DNA of 64,000 bases from Haemophilus influenzae (GTDB lineage: Bacteria > Pseudomonadota > Gammaproteobacteria > Enterobacterales > Pasteurellaceae): assembly GCF_001457655.1 (NCBI RefSeq), contig NZ_LN831035.1, positions 248,001 through 312,000 on the forward strand, given 5' to 3'. Every line of letters starts with the position of its first letter. Position 1 is the first letter of the stretch. Under the pieces are notes generated by a model. That model ran no database searches. It was not told where the DNA came from and saw nothing but the letters and a program-made list of their open reading frames with translations. The position numbers and the translations under genes were made by a program. This document shows positions 10,443-20,094 of this stretch, piece after piece.

Positions 10443-11852
10443 ATGCCACGCCTTTCCCGCCGTCAATTATTAAAAACAGCTGCGATTTCTACCGCACTTT
10501 CCACCGTGCCAGCACCATTGTTAGCGGCAAGCCGTGAAAAACTAGTTGTGCCGCCACTAATTGAAGTTCGTCGCGGTCGCCCGATTGTATTAACCATGCA
10601 GGAAACGAATTATCCGTTAGATGGCTCACACAATGTGACGGTATGGGGATTCAACGGTAATTATCTTGGCCCAACCATTAAAATCAAATCAGGTAGCTTT
10701 GCCAAACTTAATTATCATAACAATTTGCCACAATCCGTTGCCTTGTCTATTCAAGGTTTACAAGCATCAGGCGAACTGTTTGGCGGGGCAGCTCGAGTTC
10801 TCAAAAAAGGCGAATCTTGGGCACCCATCGTGCCTATTGAACAACCTGCAGCAAGCTGCTGGTATCGTTCCGCGACATTAGCCAACTCAGCCTATCAAAC
10901 CTATCGTGGCTTAGCTGGAATGTGGTTAATTGAAGATGAGCAAAGCCTAAAAGCTAATCTTCCCAATAAATACGGCGTAGATGATATTCCATTGATTTTA
11001 CAAGATATGGAATTTAACAATGATGGTCTCCAATTATTCAAACAAAATCAACCGCACTTTGTAGGCAATCGCTTATTAGTGAATGGTATTGAAGCACCAT
11101 ATTTAGATGTTGCACGGGGTTGGATTCGTTTACGTTTGCTCAATGCCTCATTAGCGCGTGCTTATGATTTACGCTTGGATAATGATCAAGAAATGCTACT
11201 TATTGCACAAGATTTAAGTTTCTTACCCAAAGCGAAATCAGTCAAATCTTTGGTTCTCTCGCCAGGAGAACGCGCAGAAATACTGGTTAATATGAATGAA
11301 ATTGACAACGTATCTCTCATTAGCGGAAGTAAACGTAGCTTGTACGAAAAAATAAAAAATATGTTGTTCTCAGGCGATGAACTCGCTAATAACACCGTCC
11401 TTGAATTACGTGCTCAAGGACAACTATCCGCATTTAACAAACAACCGAATCTAACTTTCGAAACGGATGCACCAGCAATATTACAACAAGCCGTTGCACA
11501 AACTCGAGAATTTAATATTGATGTCACAAACGGTTTAATTAATCAAAGACGTTTTGACCCGCGCAAGGTTGATGTTATGGCTCGTAAAGGCACCATTGAA
11601 CGCTGGATTTTAAATGCAAGTTTACCTGTTGGATTTACTATTCAAGGTGCCAAATTTGTGGTGGAAAGCCAAGGAGAACATCAATTACAAGCTGAAGAAT
11701 TAGCTTGGAAAGATACCGTTTGGGTAAAAAACAAAACTCAAATTTTAGTGAAATTTGATCAAGCATCTTCTGGCAACTTCCCATTCTTATTTGGGGTATC
11801 GAATTTAATGTTAGAAGATATGGGCTGTCTTGGCGTATTGATGGTTCAATAG
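10443..11852 (+). CDS. ftsP: Cell-division protein FtsP (SufI), copper-less multicopper-oxidase fold
   Basis: Periplasmic protein exported by the Tat system; in E. coli it stabilises the divisome under stress. The N-terminus [15 protein letters not shown] is a twin-arginine signal with a cleavage region near 28-30. The 469-residue body has the three cupredoxin domains of multicopper oxidases, but the copper motifs are gone: the first-site region reads ALSIQGLQ rather than HWHG, the next WYRSAT rather than WYHSH, and the C-terminal HCHxxxH is replaced around GVSNLML. This loss is typical of SufI. It follows plsC with one base between. An uptake signal (10491) sits inside the signal-peptide coding region. 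Confidence 0.9.
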   Translation: MPRLSRRQLLKTAAISTALSTVPAPLLAASREKLVVPPLIEVRRGRPIVLTMQETNYPLDGSHNVTVWGFNGNYLGPTIKIKSGSFAKLNYHNNLPQSVALSIQGLQASGELFGGAARVLKKGESWAPIVPIEQPAASCWYRSATLANSAYQTYRGLAGMWLIEDEQSLKANLPNKYGVDDIPLILQDMEFNNDGLQLFKQNQPHFVGNRLLVNGIEAPYLDVARGWIRLRLLNASLARAYDLRLDNDQEMLLIAQDLSFLPKAKSVKSLVLSPGERAEILVNMNEIDNVSLISGSKRSLYEKIKNMLFSGDELANNTVLELRAQGQLSAFNKQPNLTFETDAPAILQQAVAQTREFNIDVTNGLINQRRFDPRKVDVMARKGTIERWILNASLPVGFTIQGAKFVVESQGEHQLQAEELAWKDTVWVKNKTQILVKFDQASSGNFPFLFGVSNLMLEDMGCLGVLMVQ

Positions 11853-11935
11853 ACAAAAAATTTAATCATAACCCAGTGGATATTCTATTAATAATCACTT
11901 CTTGAAAAATATTACTAGCCTTGCACTTTTTCCAG

Positions 11936-11941
11936 TATAAT
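11936..11941 (+). promoter_or_regulatory. Candidate -10 box upstream of lptD
   Basis: A perfect TATAAT lies 34 bases before the lptD ATG. I could not find a good -35 at 16-18 bases, and an alternative sigma-E promoter (known for lptD in E. coli) was not recognised. Confidence 0.3.
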
Positions 11942-11974
11942 CTGACCAATTTTCTGACAAATTAAAACAAGACG

Positions 11975-14323
11975 ATGAATAAAAAACACACTTTAATTTC
12001 ACTTGCTATTTTGACCGCACTTTATAGCCAACAAAGTTTGGCAGATTTGCACGAACAATGTTTAATGGGCGTGCCAAAATTTAGCGGTGAAGTCGTGACG
12101 GGTGATGTGAATTCTCTGCCTGTATATATTGAAGCGGATAACGCAGAAATTAATCAGCCAAATGATGCGACCTATCAAGGTAATGTAGATTTGAAACAAG
12201 GCAATCGCCATTTGTTAGCACAATCCGTGCAGGTCAAACAATCTGGAAACCAATCAACACCTTTACGCATGGCTTATGTCCGCAATGGATTTGATTATAA
12301 AGATAATCAGATCAATATGTTGGGTAAAGATGCAGAGTTTAATTTAGATAGTCACGATGGTAATTTAACAAATTCAGAATATGAATTTGTCGGTCGTCAA
12401 GGACGTGGTAAAGCTGATAATATAACACTGCATAATAATTATCGTGTAATGAAGAATGCAACCTTTACGTCATGTTTGCACGGCGACAATGCTTGGGCTG
12501 TAGATGCGTCAGAAATTCGTCAATACGTGAAAGAAGAATATGCTGAAATGTGGCATGCTCGCTTTAAAATACATGGTGTTCCCGTCTTTTATACCCCTTA
12601 CTTACAATTACCCATTGGAGATCGTCGTCGTTCTGGTTTATTGATTCCAAGCGCGGGAACATCTAACCGAGATGGTCTTTGGTATGCACAACCAATTTAT
12701 TGGAATATCGCTCCTAATTATGATCTTACTTTCACCCCGAAATATATGTCTCGCCGTGGTTGGCAAGCAAATGGGGAATTTCGCTATTTAACCTCCATTG
12801 GCGAAGGTAAAGTGGCAGGAGAATATTTAGGTAAGGATCGTTACTCTGAATATGCTAGTGATAATCGAAAACGTCATTTGTTCTATTGGAATCACAATTC
12901 TAGCTTTTTACAAAATTGGCGTCTAAATATTAATTACACCCGAGTAAGCGATAAACGTTATTTCAACGACTTTGATTCTATTTATGGACGCAGTACCGAT
13001 GGTTATGCGAACCAATATGCTCGCATAGCTTATTATCAACCAAATTATAATTTTTCTCTTTCTGCACATCAGTTCCAAATTTTTGATGATATTGTAAACA
13101 TCGGCCCTTACCGTGCAGTACCACAATTAGATTTCAACTATCACAAATATGATTTAGCGAATGGATGGTTAAATTTCAAATTACATTCACAAGCAGTTCG
13201 TTTTGATAATGACAGTAAATTGATGCCAACTGCATGGCGTTTCCATGCAGAACCTAGCCTAAATTCTTTAATGTCAAATAAATACGGCAGTTTGAATATT
13301 GAAACGAAACTTTATGCGACTCGTTACGAGCAGAAAAAAGGTTCAGGAAAAAATGCAGAGGACGTGCAAAAAACGGTAAATCGAGTTATTCCACAATTTA
13401 AAGTTGATTTACAAAGTGTATTATCACGCGATATAACGTTCTTAAAAGAGTATACACAAACCTTCGAACCGCACGTGCAGTATTTATATCGTCCTTACCG
13501 AAATCAAAGCAATATTGGTTCAACACTTAATAATGATTATTTGGGATTTGGTTACGATTCAGCATTAGTACAGCAAGATTACTATTCGCTATTCCGTGAT
13601 CGCCGTTATAGTGGTTTAGATCGAATTTCATCGGCAAATCAAGTTACCTTGGGTGGCACAACGCGTTTTTATGATATTGCTGGCGAAGAACGATTTAATT
13701 TATCTGCAGGTCAAATTTATTACTTAAGTAATTCTCGTATTGATGAAAACCCTGCGAATAAAACACCAACTTCATCATCTGCTTGGGCATTAGAATCTAA
13801 TTGGAAAATAAGTAATAAATGGTATTGGCGTGGTAGCTATCAATTTGATACTCATACCAATTCAACATCATTAGCGAATACATCACTAGAATATAATCCT
13901 GAAAAAAATAATTTAATTCAGTTAAATTATCGATATGTGAACCAAGAATATATTGACCAAAACTTAGGTAAATCGGCTAACGCCTATCAACAAGATATCC
14001 AACAAGTGGGATTAGTTGTAGGCTGGGAAATTGCCAATAATTGGGCTGTAGTAGGACGCTATTATCAAGATCTCGCCTTACAAAAACCAGTAGAACAATA
14101 TCTAGGCGTTCAATATAACAGTTGCTGTTGGGCTGCAAGTGTTGGTGTAAAACGCAATGTCACAAACCACCAAAACCAAACACGTAATGAAATTGTTTAT
14201 GATAATAGCATTGGCATAACCTTAGAATTAAGGGGGTTAGGCAGCAATGACCATCAAAGCGGTATTCAAGAGATGTTAGAAAAAGGAAAACTACCTTATA
14301 TTCGAGCATTTAGTTTGGATTAA
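11975..14323 (+). CDS. lptD: LPS-assembly outer-membrane protein LptD
   Basis: Outer-membrane translocon that with LptE inserts lipooligosaccharide into the outer leaflet. The 782-residue product begins with a signal peptide cleaved after about residue 23 (LYSQQSLA), then the periplasmic OstA/beta-jellyroll domain (about 50-165) and the 26-strand barrel. The four family cysteines are present at C29, C167, C717 and C718, corresponding to the nonconsecutive disulfides needed for activity in E. coli. It stands alone between ftsP and the shared terminator with proS. Its maturation partner LptM is encoded 4 kb away (18478). An uptake signal (12014) overlaps the signal-peptide coding region. Confidence 0.95.
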   Translation: MNKKHTLISLAILTALYSQQSLADLHEQCLMGVPKFSGEVVTGDVNSLPVYIEADNAEINQPNDATYQGNVDLKQGNRHLLAQSVQVKQSGNQSTPLRMAYVRNGFDYKDNQINMLGKDAEFNLDSHDGNLTNSEYEFVGRQGRGKADNITLHNNYRVMKNATFTSCLHGDNAWAVDASEIRQYVKEEYAEMWHARFKIHGVPVFYTPYLQLPIGDRRRSGLLIPSAGTSNRDGLWYAQPIYWNIAPNYDLTFTPKYMSRRGWQANGEFRYLTSIGEGKVAGEYLGKDRYSEYASDNRKRHLFYWNHNSSFLQNWRLNINYTRVSDKRYFNDFDSIYGRSTDGYANQYARIAYYQPNYNFSLSAHQFQIFDDIVNIGPYRAVPQLDFNYHKYDLANGWLNFKLHSQAVRFDNDSKLMPTAWRFHAEPSLNSLMSNKYGSLNIETKLYATRYEQKKGSGKNAEDVQKTVNRVIPQFKVDLQSVLSRDITFLKEYTQTFEPHVQYLYRPYRNQSNIGSTLNNDYLGFGYDSALVQQDYYSLFRDRRYSGLDRISSANQVTLGGTTRFYDIAGEERFNLSAGQIYYLSNSRIDENPANKTPTSSSAWALESNWKISNKWYWRGSYQFDTHTNSTSLANTSLEYNPEKNNLIQLNYRYVNQEYIDQNLGKSANAYQQDIQQVGLVVGWEIANNWAVVGRYYQDLALQKPVEQYLGVQYNSCCWAASVGVKRNVTNHQNQTRNEIVYDNSIGITLELRGLGSNDHQSGIQEMLEKGKLPYIRAFSLD

Positions 14324-14352
14324 ACATTGTTCAATATAAACGTTAGATCAAC

Positions 14353-14384
14353 AAAAAGAGCGGCTATTTTTAACCGCTCTTTTG
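14353..14384. terminator. Bidirectional terminator between lptD and proS
   Basis: AAAAGAGCGG (14354-14363) pairs with CCGCTCTTTT (14374-14383), giving a U-tract in both directions between convergent stops. It resembles an uptake signal pair but has GAGCGG instead of GTGCGG. Confidence 0.85.
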
Positions 14385-14410
14385 TCACAATATACAAAAT
14401 AAAATACTGA

Positions 14411-16129
14411 TTAGAGATTACCTAACTTTTCGTTTAAAACACTGAGCAATTTATCTTTACTAATCATTTCTTTTTCACCGGTACGACGATTCTTATATTC
14501 AATTTCACCGTTGTCTAGGTTTTTCTCACCGATTACCACCATATGCGGTATACCGATAAGTTCCATGTCTGCAAACATCACGCCTGGGCGTTCTTTACGA
14601 TCATCAAAAATCACATCTACGCCTTGCGATTGTAAAGTGCGGTAAAGTTCTTCAGCGTATTTTTGCACGGCTTCAGATTTGTGCATGTTCATTGGCACAA
14701 TCGCCACAGTGAATGGGGCGATTTCGTCTGATGGCCAGATGATACCGCGATCATCATGATGCTGTTCAATCGCTGAAGCCACCACACGAGTTACACCAAT
14801 ACCGTAGCAACCCATCGTCATCACAAGTGGTTTACCATCTTCGCCTTGAACGGTCGCTTTCATCGCTTCAGAGTATTTTTTACCCAGTTGGAAAATATGC
14901 CCCACTTCAATACCACGTTTGATTTGAAGCGTGCCTTTGCCATCTGGACTAGGATCGCCTTCTACTACGTTACGTAAATCAAATACTTCAGGCATTGCTA
15001 CATCGCGTACCCAGTTCACATTGAAATAATGTTTTCCATCAATATTCGCACCACAACTAAAATCAGACATTAACGCCACAGTGCGGTCAATAATTGCAGG
15101 AATATTAAGATTTACCGCGCCTAACGATCCCACGCCCGCACCAATTTTCGCTTTGATTTCAGTTTCGTCCGCAAACTCAAGGGGATCTGCCACTAACGGG
15201 TGTTTTTGTGCTTTGATCTCGTTTAATTCATGGTCGCCGCGAATAATCAACGCAACAAGCGGTTGATTTTCGTCTGCACCTTTCACAATCAAAGTTTTTA
15301 CGGTTTTCTCGATTGGTAAATTGAATTGCTCCACCAACTCCGCAATAGTTTTCGCATTTGGTGTATCAACTAAACACATTTCAGCGGTTGGAGCTTGGCG
15401 TTCGCCTATAGCAATTGCTTCTGCAAGCTCAATATTCGCGGCAAAATCCGATTCCGTTGAGAACACAACATCATCTTCCCCGCTTGAAGCTAACACTTGG
15501 AATTCGTGAGAAGCTGAACCCCCGATTGAACCTGTATCCGCTTGCACCGCACGGAAATCTAAGCCTAAACGTCTAAAAATGTTACTGTATACTTGATACA
15601 TCACATCATAGGTTGCTTGCAAACTTTCTTGTGTCGTGTGGAAAGAATACGCATCTTTCATAATAAATTCACGCGAACGCATTACACCAAAACGAGGGCG
15701 CACTTCATCACGGAATTTAGTTTGAATTTGGTATAAATTAAGTGGAAGTTGTTTGTATGAAGAAACTTCTCGGCGGACTAAATCTGTAATCACTTCCTCG
15801 TGAGTTGGCCCAAGTACAAAGTTACGGTTTCCACGGTCTTCAAAACGAAGCAATTCAGGGCCATATTGATCCCAACGACCAGACTCTTCCCATAATTCCG
15901 CAGGTTGCACAACTGGCATTAATACCTCAATGGCACCACCTTTGTTCATCTCTTCGCGAACAACTTTTTCCACTTTTTTCAATACGCGAATACCCGTCGG
16001 TAACCAGTTATATAAACCTGATGCCATTGGGCGAATCATACCTGCACGCAACATTAATTGGTGGCTCACAACCTGAGCATCATTTGGCGTTTCTTTTAGG
16101 GTGGAAAATAAATATTGACTTGTACGCAT
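14411..16129 (-). CDS. proS: Prolyl-tRNA synthetase
   Basis: Charges tRNA-Pro; a class II aminoacyl-tRNA synthetase of 572 residues, the bacterial type. Class II motif 1 lies around [17 protein letters not shown] (38-54), motif 2 around [17 protein letters not shown] (138-154) and motif 3 around [10 protein letters not shown] near residue 445. Between motifs 2 and 3 lies the INS editing insertion (about 225-405) that hydrolyses mischarged alanyl-tRNA-Pro. A C-terminal anticodon-binding domain follows. It lies downstream of recQ on the same strand but behind a strong hairpin. Confidence 0.96.
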   Translation of the reverse strand: MRTSQYLFSTLKETPNDAQVVSHQLMLRAGMIRPMASGLYNWLPTGIRVLKKVEKVVREEMNKGGAIEVLMPVVQPAELWEESGRWDQYGPELLRFEDRGNRNFVLGPTHEEVITDLVRREVSSYKQLPLNLYQIQTKFRDEVRPRFGVMRSREFIMKDAYSFHTTQESLQATYDVMYQVYSNIFRRLGLDFRAVQADTGSIGGSASHEFQVLASSGEDDVVFSTESDFAANIELAEAIAIGERQAPTAEMCLVDTPNAKTIAELVEQFNLPIEKTVKTLIVKGADENQPLVALIIRGDHELNEIKAQKHPLVADPLEFADETEIKAKIGAGVGSLGAVNLNIPAIIDRTVALMSDFSCGANIDGKHYFNVNWVRDVAMPEVFDLRNVVEGDPSPDGKGTLQIKRGIEVGHIFQLGKKYSEAMKATVQGEDGKPLVMTMGCYGIGVTRVVASAIEQHHDDRGIIWPSDEIAPFTVAIVPMNMHKSEAVQKYAEELYRTLQSQGVDVIFDDRKERPGVMFADMELIGIPHMVVIGEKNLDNGEIEYKNRRTGEKEMISKDKLLSVLNEKLGNL

Positions 16130-16177
16130 TGTTTAACCTTAAATTCTAAGAACTGAAAAAATTGGCGCAAGTATAAC

Positions 16178-16208
16178 AAAAAGTGCGGTCATTTTTAACC
16201 GCACTTTT
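16178..16208 (-). terminator. Terminator after recQ formed by two inverted uptake signals
   Basis: AAAAGTGCGGT (16179-16189) and ACCGCACTTTT (16198-16208) make an eleven-base perfect stem. Both arms are complete uptake signals. It follows the recQ stop (16214) and precedes proS. Confidence 0.85.
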
Positions 16209-16213
16209 AACAC

Positions 16214-18073
16214 TTAGTCATTATTTTGCGCATTCGCCAAAATTGCCTTATGTTCTTGAATCAATGCCATAAACGGCTGCCCAAACCGCTCTAATTTGAT
16301 AGAGCCCACGCCATTAATTTGCAACATTTCAATATTGCTTGTCGGCATATATTGTGCCATTTCTTGCAACGTCGCATCATTAAAGACAATGTACGGCGGA
16401 ATATTTTCTTTATCGGCAATTTGTTTGCGTAGGAAACGCAAGCGTGCAAATAAATCCTTATCGTAATTTGCAACACCTTGACGTTGTGGATTATGGGCAA
16501 TTTTACTGATTGAAGAAATACGAGGCATTGCCAATTCTAACGGTTCTTCGCCTTTCAAAATCACTTTCGCACTTTCAGTAAGTTGCAACGTTGGATTTAA
16601 TTCACTAATAACCTGTTGCACAAAACCCAAATGAATAAGCTGACGAATAACAGACTGCCAATGCTCTTTGCTTTTATCTTTTCCAATGCCATATACTGAA
16701 AGTTTATGGTGTTGGCGTTCAATAATTTTCTGATTGTGCATGCCACGCAACACCGCAATCACATAATGTGCACCAAAACATTGTCCCACTCGATAAATAG
16801 TAGACATTACTTTTTGCGCATCGACTAAGCCATCATATTTTTTAGGAGGATCAAGGCAAATATCACAGTTATTACATGGTGTTTGTCGATGCTCGCCAAA
16901 ATAATTGAGAAGAACTAAACGGCGACAAGTCTGGCTTTCCGCAAATTCCCCAATAGCTTCTAATTTATGCTGCTCAATCTGACGCTGTGGCGTTTCTGGT
17001 TTTTCGAAGAGAATTTTTTGTAACCAAGCGTAATCAGCTGGTTCATAAAACAAAACCGCCTCGGCAGGCAAATCATCACGTCCTGCTCGACCTGTTTCTT
17101 GATAGTAAGATTCAATGCTACGTGGTAAATCAAAATGGGCAACAAAGCGCACATTGGATTTATTAATCCCCATTCCAAAAGCAATGGTTGCGACTACTAC
17201 TTGAACATTATCACGCTGAAAATCCTGTTGCACACGTTCACGAATTGCCGTTTCCATTCCTGCGTGGTAAGCAGCAGCAGAGACACCTTTATTGCGTAAA
17301 CTTTCCGCAATTCGCTCAACCTTATTTCTGCTGTTGCAATAAATAATCCCACTCTTACCCTTTTGAGCCAACACAAAACGTGTCAGTTGCTCCATAGGTT
17401 TGTATTTTTCTTCCAAGGTATAACGAATATTTGGTCGATCAAAACTACCAATATATTTGTGCAGATTTTTCAGATTAAGATGCCGCAGAATATCTTTTTG
17501 AGTCGCATAATCTGCCGTTGCCGTAAGTGCCATAATCGGCGCATCAGGGAAACTGGCTTTTAAACCGCCAAGCTGGGTATATTCAGGGCGAAAGTCATGC
17601 CCCCATTGAGAAATACAATGTGCTTCATCAATCGCAATAAAGCAGACTTTGCTATAAGAAATAAGTTGAAAGAAACTGTTCGTCATCACTTTTTCTGGCG
17701 ACACATAAAGTAGTTTAAGTTGCCCAGAAATAAGCTTATTTTGTACTTGTTGCTGCTGTTCTAAAGTCTGACTAGAATTAAGAAAATCCGCCTCAATTCC
17801 ATTAGCTTGCAGCTGATCCACTTGATCTTTCATCAAGGAAATCAGCGGAGAAATCACTAAAGTTAAACCATCAAAACAAAGTGCGGGAATTTGGTAACAA
17901 AGCGATTTGCCATTCCCCGTTGCCATTACCACCAACGCATCTTGTCCATTTAAAGCAGCATTAATAACTTCTTCCTGCCCTTTACGGAAAGATTGATAAC
18001 CGAAAACCGATTTCAAAACAGAAAGTGCGGTCGGTTTTTCTATTATTTTTGATGGTAAAGGAGAATCCAGCAT
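16214..18073 (-). CDS. recQ: ATP-dependent DNA helicase RecQ
   Basis: Superfamily 2 3'-5' helicase in RecF-pathway recombination and fork repair. I chose the ATG at 18073 (619 residues, MLDSPLPSK...), one base after the cyaY stop; the longer open frame starting at 18175 would overlap cyaY by 100 bases and exceed the family length of about 610. Walker A is in MATGNGKSLCYQ, the Walker B box is DEAHCISQWGHDFR, and motif VI contains QETGRAGRD. The zinc-binding cysteines of the RQC domain lie in CRR...CNNCDIC, and an HRDC domain occupies the C-terminus (about 535-610). One-base spacing from cyaY suggests coupling. Confidence 0.94.
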   Translation of the reverse strand: MLDSPLPSKIIEKPTALSVLKSVFGYQSFRKGQEEVINAALNGQDALVVMATGNGKSLCYQIPALCFDGLTLVISPLISLMKDQVDQLQANGIEADFLNSSQTLEQQQQVQNKLISGQLKLLYVSPEKVMTNSFFQLISYSKVCFIAIDEAHCISQWGHDFRPEYTQLGGLKASFPDAPIMALTATADYATQKDILRHLNLKNLHKYIGSFDRPNIRYTLEEKYKPMEQLTRFVLAQKGKSGIIYCNSRNKVERIAESLRNKGVSAAAYHAGMETAIRERVQQDFQRDNVQVVVATIAFGMGINKSNVRFVAHFDLPRSIESYYQETGRAGRDDLPAEAVLFYEPADYAWLQKILFEKPETPQRQIEQHKLEAIGEFAESQTCRRLVLLNYFGEHRQTPCNNCDICLDPPKKYDGLVDAQKVMSTIYRVGQCFGAHYVIAVLRGMHNQKIIERQHHKLSVYGIGKDKSKEHWQSVIRQLIHLGFVQQVISELNPTLQLTESAKVILKGEEPLELAMPRISSISKIAHNPQRQGVANYDKDLFARLRFLRKQIADKENIPPYIVFNDATLQEMAQYMPTSNIEMLQINGVGSIKLERFGQPFMALIQEHKAILANAQNND

Positions 18074-18074
18074 T

Positions 18075-18380
18075 TTAGAACTGCACGTTCTCGCCATGTG
18101 CAGCACAGGCTTCAACGAAACAATCCCAAAAACGTTGTCCGTCATTAGAAACCCAGTCGCCATTTTTAAAAGCAAAATGGAAACCGCCTAATTTACTTGC
18201 AATCCAAAGCTCAAGCAGCGGTTCTTGCTTGTTAATCACTATTTGTGTGCGATTATCAAAGGTGATTGTAAATACTGAACCTTGCGTTTCACAATCTACA
18301 TCTGCACCTTGGTTTTCCAATTCTTCTTCAATTTTTTGCCAAACTTGTTCAATATTTTGGTGAAATTCTGCAATATTCAT
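18075..18380 (-). CDS. cyaY: Frataxin-like iron-sulfur assembly protein CyaY
   Basis: Bacterial frataxin that binds iron and modulates IscS-IscU cluster assembly in the cytoplasm. I chose the ATG at 18380 (101 residues, MNIAEFHQN...), which has AGGAA eight bases upstream and matches family length; a start at 18416 would add 12 unrelated residues. The acidic helix 1 (EFHQNIEQVWQKIEEELE) and the beta-sheet core with QPLLELW-like and FWDCF segments are typical. It is divergent from lptM, as cyaY and yifL are in E. coli, and is followed by recQ. Confidence 0.93.
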   Translation of the reverse strand: MNIAEFHQNIEQVWQKIEEELENQGADVDCETQGSVFTITFDNRTQIVINKQEPLLELWIASKLGGFHFAFKNGDWVSNDGQRFWDCFVEACAAHGENVQF

Positions 18381-18424
18381 AAAATGTTCCTGTTTAAATC
18401 TGATAAAATGTGGCAAATTATAAA

Positions 18425-18448
18425 GCCTTTCTCAAGCTTGTGAAAGGC
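18425..18448 (+). other. Hairpin in the lptM leader
   Basis: GCCTTTC (18425-18431) pairs with GAAAGGC (18442-18448), 30 bases before the lptM start. No U-tract follows. Function unknown. Confidence 0.35.
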
Positions 18449-18477
18449 GGATTTACCGATAAGTGAGAGAGAGAAAA

Positions 18478-18594
18478 ATGAAAAAACTACTATCAATTTT
18501 AGTGCTTAGTGCAATTTGCATTGTGACAACAGGATGCGGCGTAAAAGGTTCTTTATATTTTCCTGAAAAAGATCAAGCTCAACAAACTCAATAA
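18478..18594 (+). CDS. lptM: LptM (YifL) small outer-membrane lipoprotein
   Basis: A 38-codon gene encoding a lipoprotein precursor. The N-terminus MKKLLSILVLSAICIVTTGC ends in a lipobox with the lipidated cysteine at residue 20, followed by GVKGSLYFP, which matches the conserved CGxKGPLYFP start of mature LptM. In E. coli LptM binds LptD-LptE and promotes correct LptD disulfide formation. The mature part here is only 19 residues, much shorter than in E. coli (about 48). Position between cyaY and lysA mirrors cyaY-yifL-dapF. Ribosome-binding site GAGAGAGA lies just upstream. Confidence 0.88.
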   Translation: MKKLLSILVLSAICIVTTGCGVKGSLYFPEKDQAQQTQ

Positions 18595-18641
18595 TCTATT
18601 ATCTAATATCATTCCCAAAATAACTAAAACAGGCACACAAC

Positions 18642-19889
18642 ATGAATTTCTTCCAATATAAACATAACAAACTTTATGCCGAAGATATGCCAGTTCAACA
18701 ACTTGCTGAACAATTCGGTACACCTCTTTATGTATATTCTCGCGCGACACTAGAACGTCATTGGCACGCTTTTGACTCAGCTTTCGGTAAGCGTCCTCAC
18801 TTAATTTGCTTTGCCGTGAAATCTTGCTCAAATATTGGCGTGTTAAATATTATGGCAAAACTTGGTTCAGGTTTCGATATTGTCTCACAAGGCGAACTTG
18901 AGCGTGTACTGGCAGCAGGTGGCGATGCGTCAAAAGTAGTCTTTTCTGGCGTTGCGAAATCTCGAGAAGAAATTATGCGCGCATTAGAAGTTGGAATCCG
19001 TTGCTTTAATGTGGAATCAGTTTCTGAGCTCAAGCACATTAACCAAATCGCGGGAGAAATGGGTAAAATCGCACCTATTTCTTTACGTGTAAATCCAGAT
19101 GTTGATGCTCATACACACCCTTATATTTCAACAGGATTAAAAGAAAATAAATTTGGTGTAAGCGTAAATGAAGCTCGAGAGGTATATAAATTAGCCTCAA
19201 CGCTACCAAACATAAAAATAACAGGGATGGATTGCCACATAGGCTCACAGCTCACCGAATTACAACCATTCTTAGATGCAACAGATCGATTAATTGTCCT
19301 AATGGAACAATTAAAAGAAGATGGAATTACATTAAAACATCTCGATCTGGGCGGTGGTTTAGGCGTGACTTATACGGATGAAACACCACCGCATCCAAGC
19401 GATTACGCAAATGCGTTATTAGAAAAACTAAAAAATTATCCCGAACTTGAAATTATTCTTGAACCCGGCAGAGCAATTTCTGCAAATGCAGGAATTCTAG
19501 TAGCAAAAGTACAATACTTAAAAAGTAATGAAAGCCGTAATTTCGCCATTACCGATACAGGAATGAACGATATGATCCGACCAGCATTGTATGAGGCTTA
19601 CATGAACATCGTCGAAATTGACCGCACTTTAGAAAGAGAAAAAGCCATTTATGATGTTGTAGGGCCTGTTTGCGAAACGTCTGATTTCTTAGGCAAACAA
19701 CGGGAACTTTCAATTGCTGAAGGGGATTATATTGCTCAATGTTCTGCTGGTGCCTATGGAGCAAGTATGTCATCAAACTATAATTCAAGAGCCCGCACTG
19801 CAGAAGTTTTAGTAGATGGCGATCAATCCTATCTAATTCGTCGTCGAGAAACCTTACAGGAACTTTGGGCATTAGAATCGACCATTTAA
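18642..19889 (+). CDS. lysA: Diaminopimelate decarboxylase
   Basis: Last step of lysine synthesis: decarboxylates meso-diaminopimelate; a cytoplasmic fold-type III PLP enzyme, active as a dimer. At 415 residues it is normal length. The PLP lysine is K60 in CFAVKSCSN, the glycine-rich phosphate site is LDLGGGLGV, EPGR follows, and the cysteine donated to the partner active site is in GPVCETSDFLG. The C-terminal QCSAGAYGASMSSNYNSR is characteristic. Forty-seven bases after lptM, probably the same transcript. Confidence 0.96.
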   Translation: MNFFQYKHNKLYAEDMPVQQLAEQFGTPLYVYSRATLERHWHAFDSAFGKRPHLICFAVKSCSNIGVLNIMAKLGSGFDIVSQGELERVLAAGGDASKVVFSGVAKSREEIMRALEVGIRCFNVESVSELKHINQIAGEMGKIAPISLRVNPDVDAHTHPYISTGLKENKFGVSVNEAREVYKLASTLPNIKITGMDCHIGSQLTELQPFLDATDRLIVLMEQLKEDGITLKHLDLGGGLGVTYTDETPPHPSDYANALLEKLKNYPELEIILEPGRAISANAGILVAKVQYLKSNESRNFAITDTGMNDMIRPALYEAYMNIVEIDRTLEREKAIYDVVGPVCETSDFLGKQRELSIAEGDYIAQCSAGAYGASMSSNYNSRARTAEVLVDGDQSYLIRRRETLQELWALESTI

Positions 19890-19902
19890 TATTTCTTATC
19901 TT

Positions 19903-19946
19903 AAAAAAGAGCGGTAAAAAATTATCTATTTTTCTACCGCACTTTT
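19903..19946 (+). terminator. Terminator after lysA
   Basis: AAAAAGAGCGGTA (about 19904-19915) pairs imperfectly with TACCGCACTTTTT (19935-19946), followed by T-rich sequence. The right arm is an uptake signal (19936). Confidence 0.7.
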
Positions 19947-19989
19947 TCTATTTTTATCCATCAATAAACCTACCTCAAATAGTAAGTTT

Positions 19990-20003
19990 GTGATATAAAT
20001 CAA
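19990..20003 (+). promoter_or_regulatory. Candidate FNR site upstream of narP
   Basis: GTGAT-ATAA-ATCAA matches the FNR consensus TTGATnnnnATCAA at 9 of 10 fixed positions, 92 bases before the narP start. The overlapping TGTGA-N6-TCAAA also matches CRP at 9 of 10, so the two cannot be separated by eye. Anaerobic control of a nitrate/nitrite regulator would be sensible (inference). Confidence 0.45.
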
Positions 20004-20094
20004 ATTTTTTTCTATTCTAGATTGGCATAGAATTGAATTCTTTATAAAATGTCATGCTTTTTAAAGTGGACTTCTAACCACTAAAGGAGAAATT

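Noticed and set aside
16214..18175. A 653-residue RecQ starting at 18175
   Set aside because: It would overlap cyaY by about 100 bases and add a 34-residue extension absent from the family. The ATG at 18073 fits better.
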